From: Azolla caroliniana
Taxonomy: Eukaryota; Polypodiophyta
Reading direction: 5' to 3'
Length of the DNA: 64,000 nt
NCBI GenBank assembly: GCA_043228905.1
Contig: JBHGNT010000003.1
Coordinates: forward strand, 20,212,001-20,276,000
The notes under the pieces: model-generated
What the model was told of the DNA's origin: nothing
Databases searched by the model: none
The model's input: the letters and a program-made list of their open reading frames with translations, nothing else
Position numbers and translations under genes: made by a program
Shown here: piece by piece, positions 20,200 through 32,402 of the stretch
How positions within the stretch are numbered: the stretch's first letter is position 1
Layout: every line of letters begins with the position of its first letter

Positions 20200-21233
20200 T
20201 GTCGTGGCGTGGGTTGTCTAGAAGTGAAGTGTTGCGTAGACAAAAGATATCGTGAAAGTGAGGAAGGAATCACTGGGATTATGGAAGGAAGAGACGAAAG
20301 AGTAGAGATAGAGTAAATAGAGATCAACAAGATATGACAACATAGGATATTGAATGATATTTGAAGAAATAAAAGAGATTTATAATTATTTGATGAAAGA
20401 GTTACAAAAGTGGTTGTAAGCGTCGTTGATCCTTTGAACTTGGTCTCACAAGGTACTCGCTTTTCTCTTTCTTGATAGTAGGTCACAACAATCTTTAGTT
20501 CAATATTTTGATGAAGATAAGACTCGAACCGCCTCCCTCTTGTTGAGAGTTGACCACCACGATCGCCAAGCTAGAGCTCCACCTTTATGTTGAACTTATT
20601 CCTTTCTTTTTCTATTTTATGGTATCTCTTATGTAATATATATTTGATTGATATCTCATATCTCTCCCCCTTTGATCTTCTCTTTCACCATTTAAATAGG
20701 TGCCCCCATGCATATGATGCATAGGAGGGTACAAGTCATGCATGTGATGCATGATCGCCATTTGGCGTTCATGCATTACATGTGATGCATGATAGGCATC
20801 TCGCTCATTTGAGCTTTCATGTATGAGATAACAATAAACATGAAAATATAACTTTAAAAACAAAGGACCTAGCCTAATGGTAGGTGTGTTGACTTTGGTA
20901 TATGAGGTTGTGGGTTTGAGTCTCTCAAATATTAGTGAATACAACATGTAACGTTGCTTTTATATCATGAAGCAAATCCTTTATTTTATATATATTATTA
21001 GTATAAAGTAAATGGTAAGATTTGAAAGTGATAGGGTGGGGTTATTGCTTCAAGTCCTCTCTTGTTTGTGTAATATAATATATTTATGTATATTATTTTT
21101 CTTTACATATATATAATATTATCATATGTGTTGTTAATATTATCTTTATATATAAAACATTATCAAATGTTATTTTAGTTACGTATTTATCTTATTGTAG
21201 ACTTTTAATGTGAAGCTTTCATACTTTACGACA
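20200..21233 (-). repeat. Right (5') LTR of the Gypsy element
   Basis: 1034 bp from TGTCGT to ACGACA, in direct repeat with 10075-11093. Relative to the left copy it has extra sequence near 20750-20795 and near 20945-21000, and it lacks the long (TA)n tract. TAGCCTAATGG (20870-20880) and GGTTTGAGTCT (20913-20923) repeat the A/B-box-like pair of the left copy. Confidence 0.85.
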
Positions 21234-21237
21234 TCGC

Positions 21238-21835
21238 GGAAGGAGAGGTTGATTCGGCCAAGGCCGACACAACCATGAGCGTAACTCCCACCAATGGCAA
21301 GCAGACAGAAACGGTCCCAGAGAGTTCGGCGGAAGGGGGAGTCATCACGCCGAACCAAGCAACCGTAGGAACCCAGTTGAGTGCGGGTACTGCGGAAAAC
21401 CCGGCCACTACGAAAAGGAATGTCGAAAGAAGAAGCGTGAGCAAAGCCGACAACTAACAAATTACGCCACGAACTCCGACTACGGCGACCGCGGCAGAAT
21501 GTTCATAATGAAGCAAGAAGCGCACTCAATGTCCGCACTTGCGTCAACTACCGCTTCCACTCCGAACAACGTATGGTTTGTCGATTCGGGAGCATCCAAT
21601 CACATGACGTCCCATAAAGATTGGTTTCGGGAACTTCGGAAGCCCAAACGTTCCGTATATGTCGAAATAGGAGATGACATGACTCACCCCATACAACATA
21701 TTGGGAACGTCCCATTTGGAAACGACGGCAAACAGACCTACCTCATGAACGTGATGCACATCCCCACCATTACGAAAAACCTGGTCTCAGTCGGTCAGAT
21801 TGTCGAACAAGGAATGCAAGTACGAAAGCTTGACA
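21238..21835 (+). pseudogene. Copia B gag end and protease (second part)
   Basis: The frame resumes right after the 4-bp duplication with a Gly/Arg-rich tail and one TGA, where CGA is likely ancestral. A CCHC knuckle follows (CGYCGKPGHYEKEC, about 21388-21429). The protease motif VWFVDSGASNHMTSHKDWF starts near 21571, and NLVSVGQI lies near 21778-21801. The frame is lost around 21822-21842, where it joins a much later part of the polyprotein. This continues the gag at 9433-10074. Confidence 0.85.
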
Positions 21836-22000
21836 ATATCCCGACGATACGCGGCAAAAGCTTGACCCAAATTCGGAGAAATGTATCCTTGTAGGATACT
21901 CACTCGAACAGAAGGGGTACAAATGCTACAACCCATCTACCTGTAAGGTTTAAACAAGTTGAGACGTAGTCTTCGACGAATACGCATGTTTGGGGAGGAT
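21836..22000 (+). pseudogene. Copia integrase C-terminal fragment fused to the Copia B protease
   Basis: In one frame the sequence reads PDDTRQKLDPNSEKCILVGY followed by SLEQKGYKCYNPST and DVVFDE, with two stops. This is the region just after the integrase core in Copia elements. The pre-integrase and integrase core expected between this and the protease are missing. AAAGCTTGAC occurs at both 21825-21834 and 21857-21866 near the junction. No reverse transcriptase, RNase H or 3' LTR follows. Confidence 0.75.
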
Positions 22001-22381
22001 AGAAGTGTGAAGCACTCAATGTCGGCATGTGGCAACAACAACTCAACTACTTCTCTACTACTCCTCAACAAGCAACAAATAATCACTCATCGTGGCCCCT
22101 TTCATTTCTTCATGCCCAAGGCCAATTCAGCCTTAGTTAGTTCCGAACTAAGAACTTCCTTGGTTTGAAGAAAAACTTACGGACCAAAGAAGGCAAGAAG
22201 GGGCTTTATCCTAGGTCCAAGAGAAGATTTGGGGTTTCCCTAAGTTCAAACAAAGGGCCTAGATTCAATTACAAGAGTTCCTAGGCTCAAATAAGGAAGT
22301 TGGGGATGGTTTTTCATGTAACTTCTCCTCTAGTGCTCAGAAATCTTCTAAGCCAAAAATGTTTTCACTTTTCTAGTGGGA

Positions 22382-22440
22382 GTAGCTCGATGATAGAGCA
22401 CCAATCACTCAGAGGCATAGGTTCAAACCCCACATCGTGC
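22382..22440 (+). repeat. tRNA-like sequence with Pol III boxes (SINE head or tRNA relic)
   Basis: It contains TAGCTCGATGATAGAGC, which folds as a D-arm, and GGTTCAAACCC (22420-22430), which matches the B-box. The anticodon stem and the acceptor stem do not pair, so it is not a working tRNA gene. A SINE head or tRNA-derived relic fits best. Confidence 0.5.
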
Positions 22441-22966
22441 CAAATAGGGTAAATTTGAGTAAAAGATTGCTTTTGTTCCTTCAATTTCTAAGTTGAAAAT
22501 TTTGTCACGAGCCTCTTTTAACCTAAATTGCACTGAGAGTACAATTTATAATCCTTTAGAAATATGTATAGACAAAAAAGGGCAAATTATAGGCCTCCTA
22601 CATGCCGTCATGATACCCATTTGTTCTCAAACCCTAGGCCCTCAACACCCAAAATTTATGAACTTGACAATGAGCTCTCTTGCTCATTATAGAGTTAACA
22701 AGAGCTCAATTGTGGAACAAAATAGTGCAAGCATCATTGTCAATCTTCACTTTGCATGGGCATCTGATTACAACAAAATGTTCGTTTCCCACTCGCTTCA
22801 TTGTTACGACCCATGCATTACAATCCAACTTCACATTGGCTCTAACGAGGTTTAAAACTCTTCATCCTACTGTTCTATTGGTTGGCTCTTTCCATTTGAG
22901 CTAGCTAACTTATTCTCACGATAACTGTTGACTAAAATCTCTAACCTAACGTAAAGCTTGACATGT

Positions 22967-23240
22967 AGACACTTTTCTCCCTTCGCATGTCATGCCATAT
23001 CGCGAGAACGAGCACACCACGCAGAGATCGTGTTCCCACAAGGTAAATGAATCTTGTGTAAACTCAGCCTTCATAAAATCAAGGTCTTCATGCAAAGTAG
23101 GCCTAGACACTTTTCTCCCTTCGCACATGCCATATCGCGAGAACGAGCACGCCACCCACAGATCGTGTTCCCACTAGGTAAATGAATCTCGTGTAAACTT
23201 TGGCCTTCAATAAAATGAAGGTCTTCGTGCAAAGTAGGCC
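22967..23240. repeat. Tandem duplication, two copies of about 137 bp
   Basis: Copy 1 (22967-23103) and copy 2 (23105-23240) both begin AGACACTTTTCTCCCTTCGC and run through CCATATCGCGAGAACGAGCAC to AAAGTAGGCC. They differ by a handful of substitutions and small indels. No coding role is visible. Confidence 0.85.
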
Positions 23241-25818
23241 CTTTATGGAAACAAGGTGCTTGTGTAAGTCAACCTTCTTGTAAAAACAAGGCCTTCATTT
23301 GGAAACATGAGTGAATTTAGTTAGACTATCTAGTTAGTACAATAAATAGCAGTCGTCTTCTACAAGTGGCGCATCAAGTTTATGTGTGGTCTTTCGTGTG
23401 CTTTTTTTTCGCTTGAAAAAGCAAACCGTGTTTGAGAGGATGTAGGTGATGAAGGGCGATGAAAGATGTAGAAGAGTGGTGAACGATGCCATACGAGAAA
23501 CAAAGAAGAAGGCTATGGCGCTATGGAGTAGGAGAGTATGAAGAGGTAAAAAAGCAAAAAGCAAAAAGCAAAAAACACAAGAAGGAAAGAGGATGGGTAA
23601 ACACTCATTAGTGAAGATTCAGTGCGAGGAGATCAAAACTAGAAAATGTGAATATAAAGGACACAAAAATATAAATATTTGCTTATCATTCCCATTAAGA
23701 AACATCTTCAAACATTAGAACATAATAATAATAACTTTGCCAAAGGTTTGCCAACTCAATGTAACGTATACCTAGTTGGAATGTATAGGAAGCAATAACT
23801 TTGCCTCATTATCTTCTAAGATTGTGCATCCTTTATGATCGATCATCTTGAATGGGAATTGTTGGCAATGTTGCAACTTGCAACTATTGTACTCGTCACA
23901 GTGAAGGGGTTGTGTGCATCATCAACAAAATGATGCATTGAATTACCTGTGGCCCATTACTGGCAAAATATGCTTTTCCAACATCTATAAGTAGAAGCTC
24001 TATTACATCCACAACTGATTTGATGGTTCTCATTCCATATGTACACAATTACTAAAAAGGAGGAACGATTTCGATCCAATGTCACCTCCAATGATTGGTT
24101 GGCATGCAAACTCTTGAGTACAAACACTTGAGAACCCTACAAAATCTTAGACACAATTACTTGTTTGTAATTTACCTATTATAGCATGACACACAAAGCA
24201 TATGTAGAACTACAAGGTGAGCTCGATGGTAAAACTAGCATATGAAAACAACCACTTTTCCTCAAAAAGCATTCAAGCCACACTCCCAAACTACCTCCTA
24301 TGAAGTTTGCCTTCTCACACTTTAAAATTTAGCTATTAATGTGATCGCCTTTATCATGAATTGTACTCTGAAGCCTACAAGACTCACTTTAGCCCCATAT
24401 AAAGAATCTAAAAGCTTAAGTACATATAAAATTTGATGCCCCATATAGTTACTGAAGATCTATTTTGAAACCAATACCTTTTCTCACAATATTAGAAAGA
24501 TAGATACTAAATTGTAAGTATGCCCTTTGTTAACGGCAATTGCATGTCCACTACTACCTCCTAGAGATCACGAAACATACATTTAAGCTTGAGAAGTTGA
24601 TTGGTAGAAGATGGCATGCATCCTCACCCATGTACTCTTATCATTTGAATTGCCCTAAAGAAAGTCGTGAAGCTCTCTTAAAGTGGTTAGAATTGTGGGA
24701 TCCAAGGCATCAAACTCCTTTTGTCCCAAGAATCACCTATCCACCCTGCTCACTCAATGTCACCAACATTTTATACATCATAGTCACAAAATAAACCTCA
24801 TCCTTGAACATTTTCCCCTACAAAACATCTACGCTCTATGACAGATTAATTTGTGCCTTGAAGCTTGAACTCACCCATCTTCAATAGAACAAGCTAGAAT
24901 TAATTGCAACATCAATAGATATACATTGGGCAAAATATACTAGTAATCATAGCTAACTAGCATTTTGGAGATCACAATACTAGGAAGCTTCTATCTATCC
25001 TTCTCTCGTAGATGTTCTGCAGATATAAAATACATAATATACCAATGTCAAAAACATTGAAGACTAACCATACCTGCTACTAATATGCTTCCACTCTGGT
25101 TATTTATACAAGATGCGGAGGAGCAAATAAAATGTTCATTTACAATTTTCTTCAATTTAATTAACCTAATATCTTCTTACTTACAGATATACATATCTTT
25201 CCCCCTTACTATTCACATTCTTGTTGGTGCAACAAGATTTGTTGGCCAACTAAAATCTCCAGACATACCATCCAGCTTGCATATCGTTGTTTCAATGCTT
25301 GCCAAGCTGGGATATCTCTAGCCTAGATCCATGTTTCTTGAGGTTGGTAACAGACCCATAAATAGCACTATCCATACATATATTAAACAAAAAGTGGTTT
25401 CGACACATTAGAGGATGACAGAACTAATATACACCATCAAACACTCATTGAAAGTTGTTGGAGAGTTTAAGAGCCAGAAACTACACACGATTAAGATTAA
25501 AAGGTTTGTATCATGTATCACACCAACAAATAAAATGATTTGAGCTTGTGTACTGATTTTCAGTTGTAGGGACTCAAATTTTGAATCCTCATTGGTACAA
25601 GACTGTCTACAAATTAAAACTTTCCATAAGAGGCAATGGGCAACAAAAGTAAATGAAATTGGCCTAATTAGGGATGGGTCAGGTATTCTTTTCTGATCTC
25701 AAATCTCAATACCAAGTGGCTGACCACCTCCCAACAAACCATGAGAAAATGGCCAATATTCCCACAAGTTATATGCAGATTAGCACCGCTAAAAAGAAAT
25801 ATATATAAGACATGATTA

Positions 25819-28800
25819 TCACCAGTCCTCAGACATTCTTTGCCTCACTCTCCTTCCTGAGCCATCTCCACCATCAGATAGGTTTGCCCATGTACTCTTA
25901 CTAGCTTCCTCTTCCACACCCGCCACAGTACGAAGAATTTCTGATTGCAAACATGCAAAGTTCTCTCGAAGGTACTCAAAGCCATCAGAAAGAATAACCG
26001 CTGCACATTAAAACAAGTGCTTTGATGCAAAAATAGATAGCTAAAGAAATCAATCCACAAAAAGTAATTGATTGGCATCCAAATAAGTCGCAGATCAATC
26101 ATACCTGCTAGATTAGAAGCAGCGAATTTGAGACACACTGTTTTCAATTGTGTAGCATTATGCTGTTCAGCAAGAGCAAGGGTAGTTGCAACATTTTCAA
26201 CGTTGACTTCTTTGCAAAGCCTAGCCTCACACAGGTACCTTAGTCTATCTAAACCAAATCGATCTGCAGCAGCAAGCAAATGTTGTGCCATTATAGTGTC
26301 CACTTTGCAGCTAGAAGGCGAGGAACCAGAAGCCACTTCTACTGTATCTGGAAGACAGTCTCGGTAGATAAAGTGAAGCAGAGCCTGAAAGATATAAACA
26401 TAAGTTTCCTATGAGTCATATATAAATGGAATTATACATAGAAGATGTTAATGAAAAACCAATAGAATAATGATCTTTGCAATAAGCTGTAACACCAAAC
26501 ACCATTGAAAAATTGACATGCTAATCTTACTTGGAACATTGTACAAAAGTAGATAAATAAACATGAACAAACATAAGGCCAGTGGCTTCCCAAAATCTCA
26601 AAAAACTTATTTGGACTAAGCTATTTACCACATTTGAATAGTTCCTTGGGAACCCCTGTACCCGCAGTATATTCAGTGTTAAACCATAGGAAGTGCCCAA
26701 TTCTCAGTGACTTCAGTGGGTACGTGCTCAGGAAATTTATTTATCCAGCTATTTTCATCCCATTTCCTAGTGTAATTTTATTTTTCCAGGATTTAAAAAG
26801 ATACTAACATAAGACATCAGTGCAATATTTCATAATGCTTTCATTAAATTAAAACTAGGGAAATTGCTGTGGCAATTATAGGGAAGGAGATGGCTAATGC
26901 AAATATAGAGAGAGAGAGAGAGAGAGAAATAATTTTATATTAATGTCTTTTTAAGAGGCCAAAATGGCTTATAAGACCAAACAAAAGAGTACTTTTTTAA
27001 ATGTTTTGTCATATTTGAGTATGACAAACCAAAATAAATATAAACTTAACATAGGGTACAAAAGAATCTAGATATCTAAAAACATAAGATTCTGATGTTA
27101 GATAGACTGAAACTTCTGCCCTTCAAAAATCTCACGATATGGGCTGCCCCAAGATGCAAAAATCTTGGAAGCAAGGAAGCACCTTCAATGCAGGGTGACA
27201 ACAGCCTTTATTTGTTGATGACAACGGTGACAAGGCTCTGGTCCAAATGGCCATGGCCTACCAGCACAGCACATTGCTATTGCCTAATCTTTTTAACCCC
27301 TTTCAAGGGCCTTGGTCAAGAGCCATTCGTTGACTTGTAGCATGAGAGAAAGTGATGGAGCTAATGAAAGTCATAATCATTCTCTGTTCATGAGTTGGGG
27401 TTTTATTGTTGTCATTCAATAACTTCTCTCTCTGTCTCTTGACTTCTAGATAGAACAATCCTAAGCAATGTTGGCCTTCATATTCCATTACATTACATAC
27501 TGGGCCAAAGCCTTGTTGAAAGAGGCAGTGATATCTCCCTCTTATTTAATGAAAAATAGGATAATGATAGACATAGTGTTCTCCCAATTCAAACCCCTAA
27601 TGGCACAATTGATAGATCATTCTTCCATTGATAGTCTACCTATCTTAACTTATAACTGATGTGAATAGGTCCTGGGCACTGCAGAGCTCGTGATATAGAT
27701 GTATCCCCATATAAGAAGGCATGATAATAATTCCATTAATTGGGCCTTATTGCGGGCCATCATCCTACCAAGAGATGTTGTGGAGCCATCTACCTATCTT
27801 AATTTCTAATTGATGTGAAGAGGTCCTTAGCTACCCTACCACATTGCAGAGCTTATGGGATGTGTATTCATATAAGAAGGAACGATAATAAATCCATCAT
27901 GCAACATGTGTTAAAAGTTTGCTTTATAGTGGGTCATAATCCAATTTAATGATATCAAATTGGACCACTGTATTCTTTTCCGCTTCAATCATGTTAAAGT
28001 GTGGACAATCAAGCAATATTGGAATGGAGGTAGGGAGTTTAGGCTCATGTCATTCAACTAGTAGCATTCTTGCATTTCAGCAAATCAATGAAGATTATCT
28101 CCATGTTCAGCAAGCTGTTTTGACAACATAAGTACACGTTTTCAGTTCGTTTGCTTAGGGAGCTCCCAAACACACTGGATACCAGTAATTAATTGAAATA
28201 ATGCCTCAATCACTATTGGGGCTGCATCTATCTCTGTGCAGATTATACCACGGAACATCAATGCGTTGCTCCTTATAAAGTGGGTAATCTTCACGAGTAA
28301 AGGTCTCTCCGTATCTGTCCAATTACGTGCCATCTGAAGGGTAGGTTCCCAACTTCTACTTCGGGGGTAAGTGTTGATGTTACAATTGTATCAATCAACA
28401 ACAATCTAGTTCATGGTACTTCGAAGTAGATATGTGCATATTGTCTTTCAAGGGCACCTAGGGTTGCATATCCACCTCAAAGTCCAGTATAGACACCAAA
28501 GAGAACCGAACACCCAGTGATTGTTACTGCTACATCATGTATACGCCATCTTTTCCTCTCCCAAGAAGAATTTTGGTTCTGGTATCATTACCCATGCTTG
28601 AGTGGTGTTAAACACCATCACTCTAGATTTATCAAGGTTGTCCAATAAATATTTATCAATACAAAATGACTTTAAAGCATTTAAATGTCTTGGTAGTTCC
28701 TCCACAGAGTCTGAGATCGAGACAATGCCATCGGCATATAGTAGTATCGGTATGACTACCGATGCTACACATGCTCCTGTAAGACCCAATCTCCTTATTT

Positions 28801-31545
28801 AATTAGATATCTCAACTATATCAAGGCACATAGTGTGAGGTATAAGGGACATGTTCATAACCTATAACATTGAGACATAAGTGTAGGAAATACACATTAA
28901 CTAATTAGGAAACATAGCTTCAATTTCGTTTCCAGTCACCAAAAAAACGAAATTTATTTTTCTAAATTTTTTAGCTTTTTCTATGTTTTAAATAGTGTTT
29001 GATATGGTTATCCTACATCTTTGCTATCCACAACTTCACATCACTAAATATTGTTATTTACCCACCATTTTCAAACATATGCCCAAGCAACCCACCTCAT
29101 CTTCTTGTTTTGCTTTTTCCTCAAATACTGCCCACAGCTACATCCTAAGTTATTTGTTATTTGTACAAGAGAACTGTAGGTTTCTGTTTTTGTAACAGTT
29201 TGCTTCAAGTATGGACATAAGTTGCAAAAGAGGAGCTTGAATCAGACATGTAAGCATTTAGGGGGATTTCATGAAGCATCAAGAAATTTGAGAGAAAACA
29301 CAAACTATGGAGCTTCCTAGTTGGCATAGTTTAGACATGTCAGGTTTTTTAACGGTTGTAGGTTTCAAAAAAGGATGTAGCTAAATTGCGAGATTGCTTT
29401 TCCAAAAAAGGAGTAATAAAATCATAAAACACGTAAAACTTGGAAACTTGCTTATCCTTCACAACTAGGCCCTAGCCTGATTTCTTGAATTATTTATAAT
29501 AGAAATTTATAATGGAGAATATTCCGAAATTATCCATAAAGACTGATCAAAAAAAAAATTCAAACAAATATTGACCTAAATTTCTAAGTTATATAATGCA
29601 TCTTCATGATTGATTTATCAGCATGTTAATCTTAATTTCTATTCACTATGTTACACATATTATGGCCTCCATATTCTGAAATACTACCAAAAGCACGACT
29701 TCACTTCAACACAGAAAGAGAAAGAGGAAAACACCTTAAAGACTGGGGGTTCAATGTCTGACATATCTATCAAGTCTTTGTTATGATCAGCTAGAGGCCC
29801 AAATAGCTGTGCCTTAAAGACTGGTGATCGAGTTGCAAGAACAAGTTTGTGGGCATGAAATGACTCTCTGCCAACATTGAATATGATATCTGTATTCTCT
29901 CCTTCATCTAAAATAGCACCAAACTGCTCCCCAATGTTTGAGTCTGGTACAGGGATCGAATACAACCGTGGACCTTGAGTAGAGGACACAACCACACCAA
30001 CAGTGCAACTGATTGAAAGGCTATCATTCTTTAGATAATCTGATGTCTCTAGTCCTGCACGTCTAAAGAAACGCTTGTAGCCCCTGGAAATAAATAAAAC
30101 TTCTTCAACCAGTCTATAATTTTTCAAGAACTCCTTTCAATTTCACATAACTGGGATATCTGAAACCAGAAAATATCTTTGAAGTAGTGTTTTTGGAAAT
30201 AAATCTAGGGTGAGAAGGAGAATCCTCTTTGTCAAAATATCTACATCACAGTTTCCATAGGCTGGTAAAACTTCAAGGCTTTCATTAACAATATGTTTCC
30301 TTATTGATATTCAGTTTCTAATATTTCTACACATCTTCTTGCAGAAATATTTTCTAATCTAACTATATTTTCTTACAACAAGATGATGTCTGATACATAA
30401 CATCAACAAAACATATTTTCTACTTTAAGAATCATACTGCAAGGATAAACGGCATGCATCATGTATGCAAATCTTCTTGCACACACCATCTAATATCGAT
30501 ATGCAAGTCTACCATATATGTACTACAAATAAACAATCCATGTCAACATTCTCTATGAGTGGGCTGAGTTTCATTTCATGTGTGAAATATATATGAAATT
30601 ATGATTAAATACAAGACATTATAGCAATTTAGTATTTTTTGTTCCCTAAATAAATAAAAACATCACAGACAGTGTTTGGGAAATCTTTCTTTAGGAGTGG
30701 GCTGAGTTTCATTGCAAGCAGGAAATAAATATGAAATCATGATCAAATGCAAGAAATTTATAGCAATTTAGTAGTTTTTGTTCCTTACATAAATAAATAC
30801 TTCCAATGGGCAAGTTCAAATTGCAACCGTCATTTGAGTGAGTGAGTTACGATACATCACAAACAAAATTCCAGAAACTTTTTCTTTACTAATCAGCTGA
30901 GCTCCATTTTCATGGTGAAATAATAGGAAATTGTAATAGAATATTGCAGAATCATAGGATTTTGGTAGAAAAACTGACAAAGAATGAACTTGAAATGGCA
31001 AAGGTAAAAATCAATCGAAGGAATAATGCTCAATGGCCAAAAGGCAAATGCATATATTATGATGAATATATTTCTTACTTTACTTACCACATACTGCCTC
31101 TATACTTCAAGGTGTAAGGTCCGCTCTCAAGTGCTCGATCAAAATGACTATGGACTTTGTGCTTCCCTTTTCCACTCTGATCAAGAAGAGTCAACTCGAA
31201 TAAAGCTCGAACATCCGTGCCTTCACTAGCGAGGGCAATGAATACCGATACATAGAGTGACTGATCTTCTTGATTCTTTCCATCAGGGTAGAAGTAAATA
31301 GCCCATTGGAATCCTCCTACTGAGAATGTATCGCTCGCAATGTATTTTCCAATTCCCATACCTTTGGCAAGTGAGTACCCATGGATCGTGAAGTGATGAG
31401 AGCCATTGATTGTCTCAGTTACAGATCGAGACCGCGTCTGAGCAGTTGATGTTGTTGTTCCTGATGGTAATTGTGATGGTAATGATGACGGTAATGATGT
31501 CATTACCCCATTCTCTGTGTTTGCTTCGGGATCAAGTAAATCCAT
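25819..31545 (-). CDS. BPM: BPM-type MATH-BTB protein (422 aa, 4 exons)
   Basis: Exons on the minus strand are 31545-31088, 30083-29735, 26384-26105 and 26000-25819. All introns are GT-AG, and phases join to a 423-codon frame with a TGA stop. The first ATG in the open frame is 31545. An N-terminal Ser/Pro/Thr-rich stretch (1-40) precedes the MATH domain (about 42-180; [33 protein letters not shown]). A BTB/POZ domain covers about 205-320 ([24 protein letters not shown]), followed by a BACK-like helical segment to about 395. Length and layout match plant BPM proteins, which bridge substrates such as HD-ZIP and AP2/ERF factors (through MATH) to CUL3 E3 ligases (through BTB). The C-terminal tail is short and basic. 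Which BPM paralogue it is cannot be told. Confidence 0.93.
26911..26928. repeat. (GA)n microsatellite in BPM intron 2
   Basis: About nine GA units inside the 3.35-kb second intron of the BPM gene. Confidence 0.85.
28142..28789 (-). mobile_element. LINE reverse transcriptase remnant in BPM intron 2
   Basis: The minus-strand fragment 28789-28535 reads [20 protein letters not shown], then [23 protein letters not shown] and [15 protein letters not shown]. This is the catalytic palm region of a plant LINE reverse transcriptase, with YADD changed to YADG. A second fragment (28333-28142), with [19 protein letters not shown], fits further downstream in ORF2. It lies in the same direction as the host gene and is dead. 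Confidence 0.75.
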
Positions 31546-32303
31546 GAGGTTTTCTTTTCTTATTTGAGTTTTTTTCAGCAAATATTGGAAGAGGACACCC
31601 TAGAATCCTTGAGAGAGTGTACGTTCTTGAGCTTATGTGCACAACGATCAGAGAAACCCTTGACTGAGCACATTTTACTGGTAATATGCAACAACGAAAA
31701 CCTATAAATACTTTATTTAGATCATATCCGCAGCACTATGCAAAGAAAATAACCTAGAAATCCTTCAGAGAGCGCATTTTATCCGGATTATGTTAGAGAT
31801 CCTCAACAGGGAGCATATCCAAACACGAACGTAGGCAAAATCCCTAGAAATCCTTAAACACTGTCCCCATCGGATGGAAATTAGAGCGGGAGAAGAAATG
31901 ACCTCCTACGTTCGCACAGAAACGTGCACAACAAGAAGAAAGGGAAAGAACGGAATCCAGGAGAAGGAGAAACCTGTTATGCTCGCACAGAAACAGGGAA
32001 GAAGAAAGAAACGAGTATCCACTCGCTCGCTGGTCTCTGCCTGTCTCTGCGCTATAACGAAGGAGAAGAAACAAAAATAAAAAAAACGGGAAAAAAAAAA
32101 AGCTTTTTCTTTCTTCTTTCTTTTCTTTTTCTAGCGGGAATTTCTTTCCTGCAGAGGCGATGGAAAGCTTTTTCTTTCTTCTACTTTCTTTTTTCTTTTT
32201 CTTGCGGGATTTCTTTCCTGCAGAGGCGATGGCGGAAGAAGGAGGATGTGTGGCCCAGGCGCTGAATTAGGTTTCTTTTTTTCCTTGCCTGCTGCTCTGC
32301 GTG
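31546..32303 (-). promoter_or_regulatory. 5' region of the BPM gene
   Basis: This is the sequence upstream of the BPM start codon. It should contain the 5' UTR and promoter, but no convincing TATA box or splice site could be placed. From about 31880 on it is purine-rich on the plus strand (GAA/AGA runs), which is pyrimidine-rich on the gene's strand. It includes the duplication at 32101-32231. Confidence 0.45.
32101..32231. repeat. Tandem duplication of about 65 bp upstream of BPM
   Basis: Copy 1 starts AGCTTTTTCTTTCTTC at 32101 and copy 2 at 32166. Both end TTTCTTTCCTGCAGAGGCGATGG. They differ by a few indels in the T-rich part. Confidence 0.85.
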
Positions 32304-32328
32304 TCTCTCTCTCTCTCTCTCTCTCTCT
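32304..32328. repeat. (CT)n microsatellite
   Basis: Twelve CT units between the BPM 5' region and a SINE-like sequence. Confidence 0.9.
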
Positions 32329-32402
32329 GTGTTTTTTCGTTACTTTTCTCGTTTTCTTTCTGTAATGATAATAATCTCTTCTTTTTGTCTTTTCGTAATT
32401 AG

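Larger units (their letters stand above)
10075..21233 (-). mobile_element. Gypsy-type LTR retrotransposon, RT-less, nested in Copia B
   Basis: Two direct LTRs of about 1.0 kb (10075-11093 and 20200-21233) with ends TGTCGT...ACGACA flank minus-strand gag, protease, RNase H and integrase remnants. The domain order PR, RNase H, integrase is Ty3/Gypsy-like, but the reverse transcriptase has been deleted. A purine-rich tract and a candidate primer site lie at the expected inner LTR edges. The target duplication appears to be 4 bp (CCGC at 10071-10074, TCGC at 21234-21237, one transition apart), and this length restores the host gag frame. The element is itself split by Copia A at 12148-17494. Confidence 0.85.
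22001..25818. other. Intergenic stretch between Copia B remnant and the BPM gene
   Basis: No gene is supported. It holds a tRNA-like Pol III box pair (22382-22430), a tandem duplication (22967-23240) and a short GCAAAAA repeat near 23548-23570. Frames at 22493-22855, 24540-24794 and 25085-25321 match nothing I recognise. The 3' UTR and polyadenylation site of the BPM gene must lie just below 25819 but are not identified. Confidence 0.6.

Noticed and set aside
10075-21233. A 5-bp target duplication for the Gypsy element
   Set aside because: GCCGC and TCGCG do not match. A 4-bp duplication (CCGC/TCGC) fits better and also keeps the host gag reading frame.
22382-22440. A functional tRNA gene
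   Set aside because: The D-arm and T-loop words are present, but the anticodon and acceptor stems do not pair.
31546-31581. Extended N-terminus of the BPM protein from a TTG codon
   Set aside because: The first ATG in frame is 31545. The extra 12 codons are T-rich upstream DNA.
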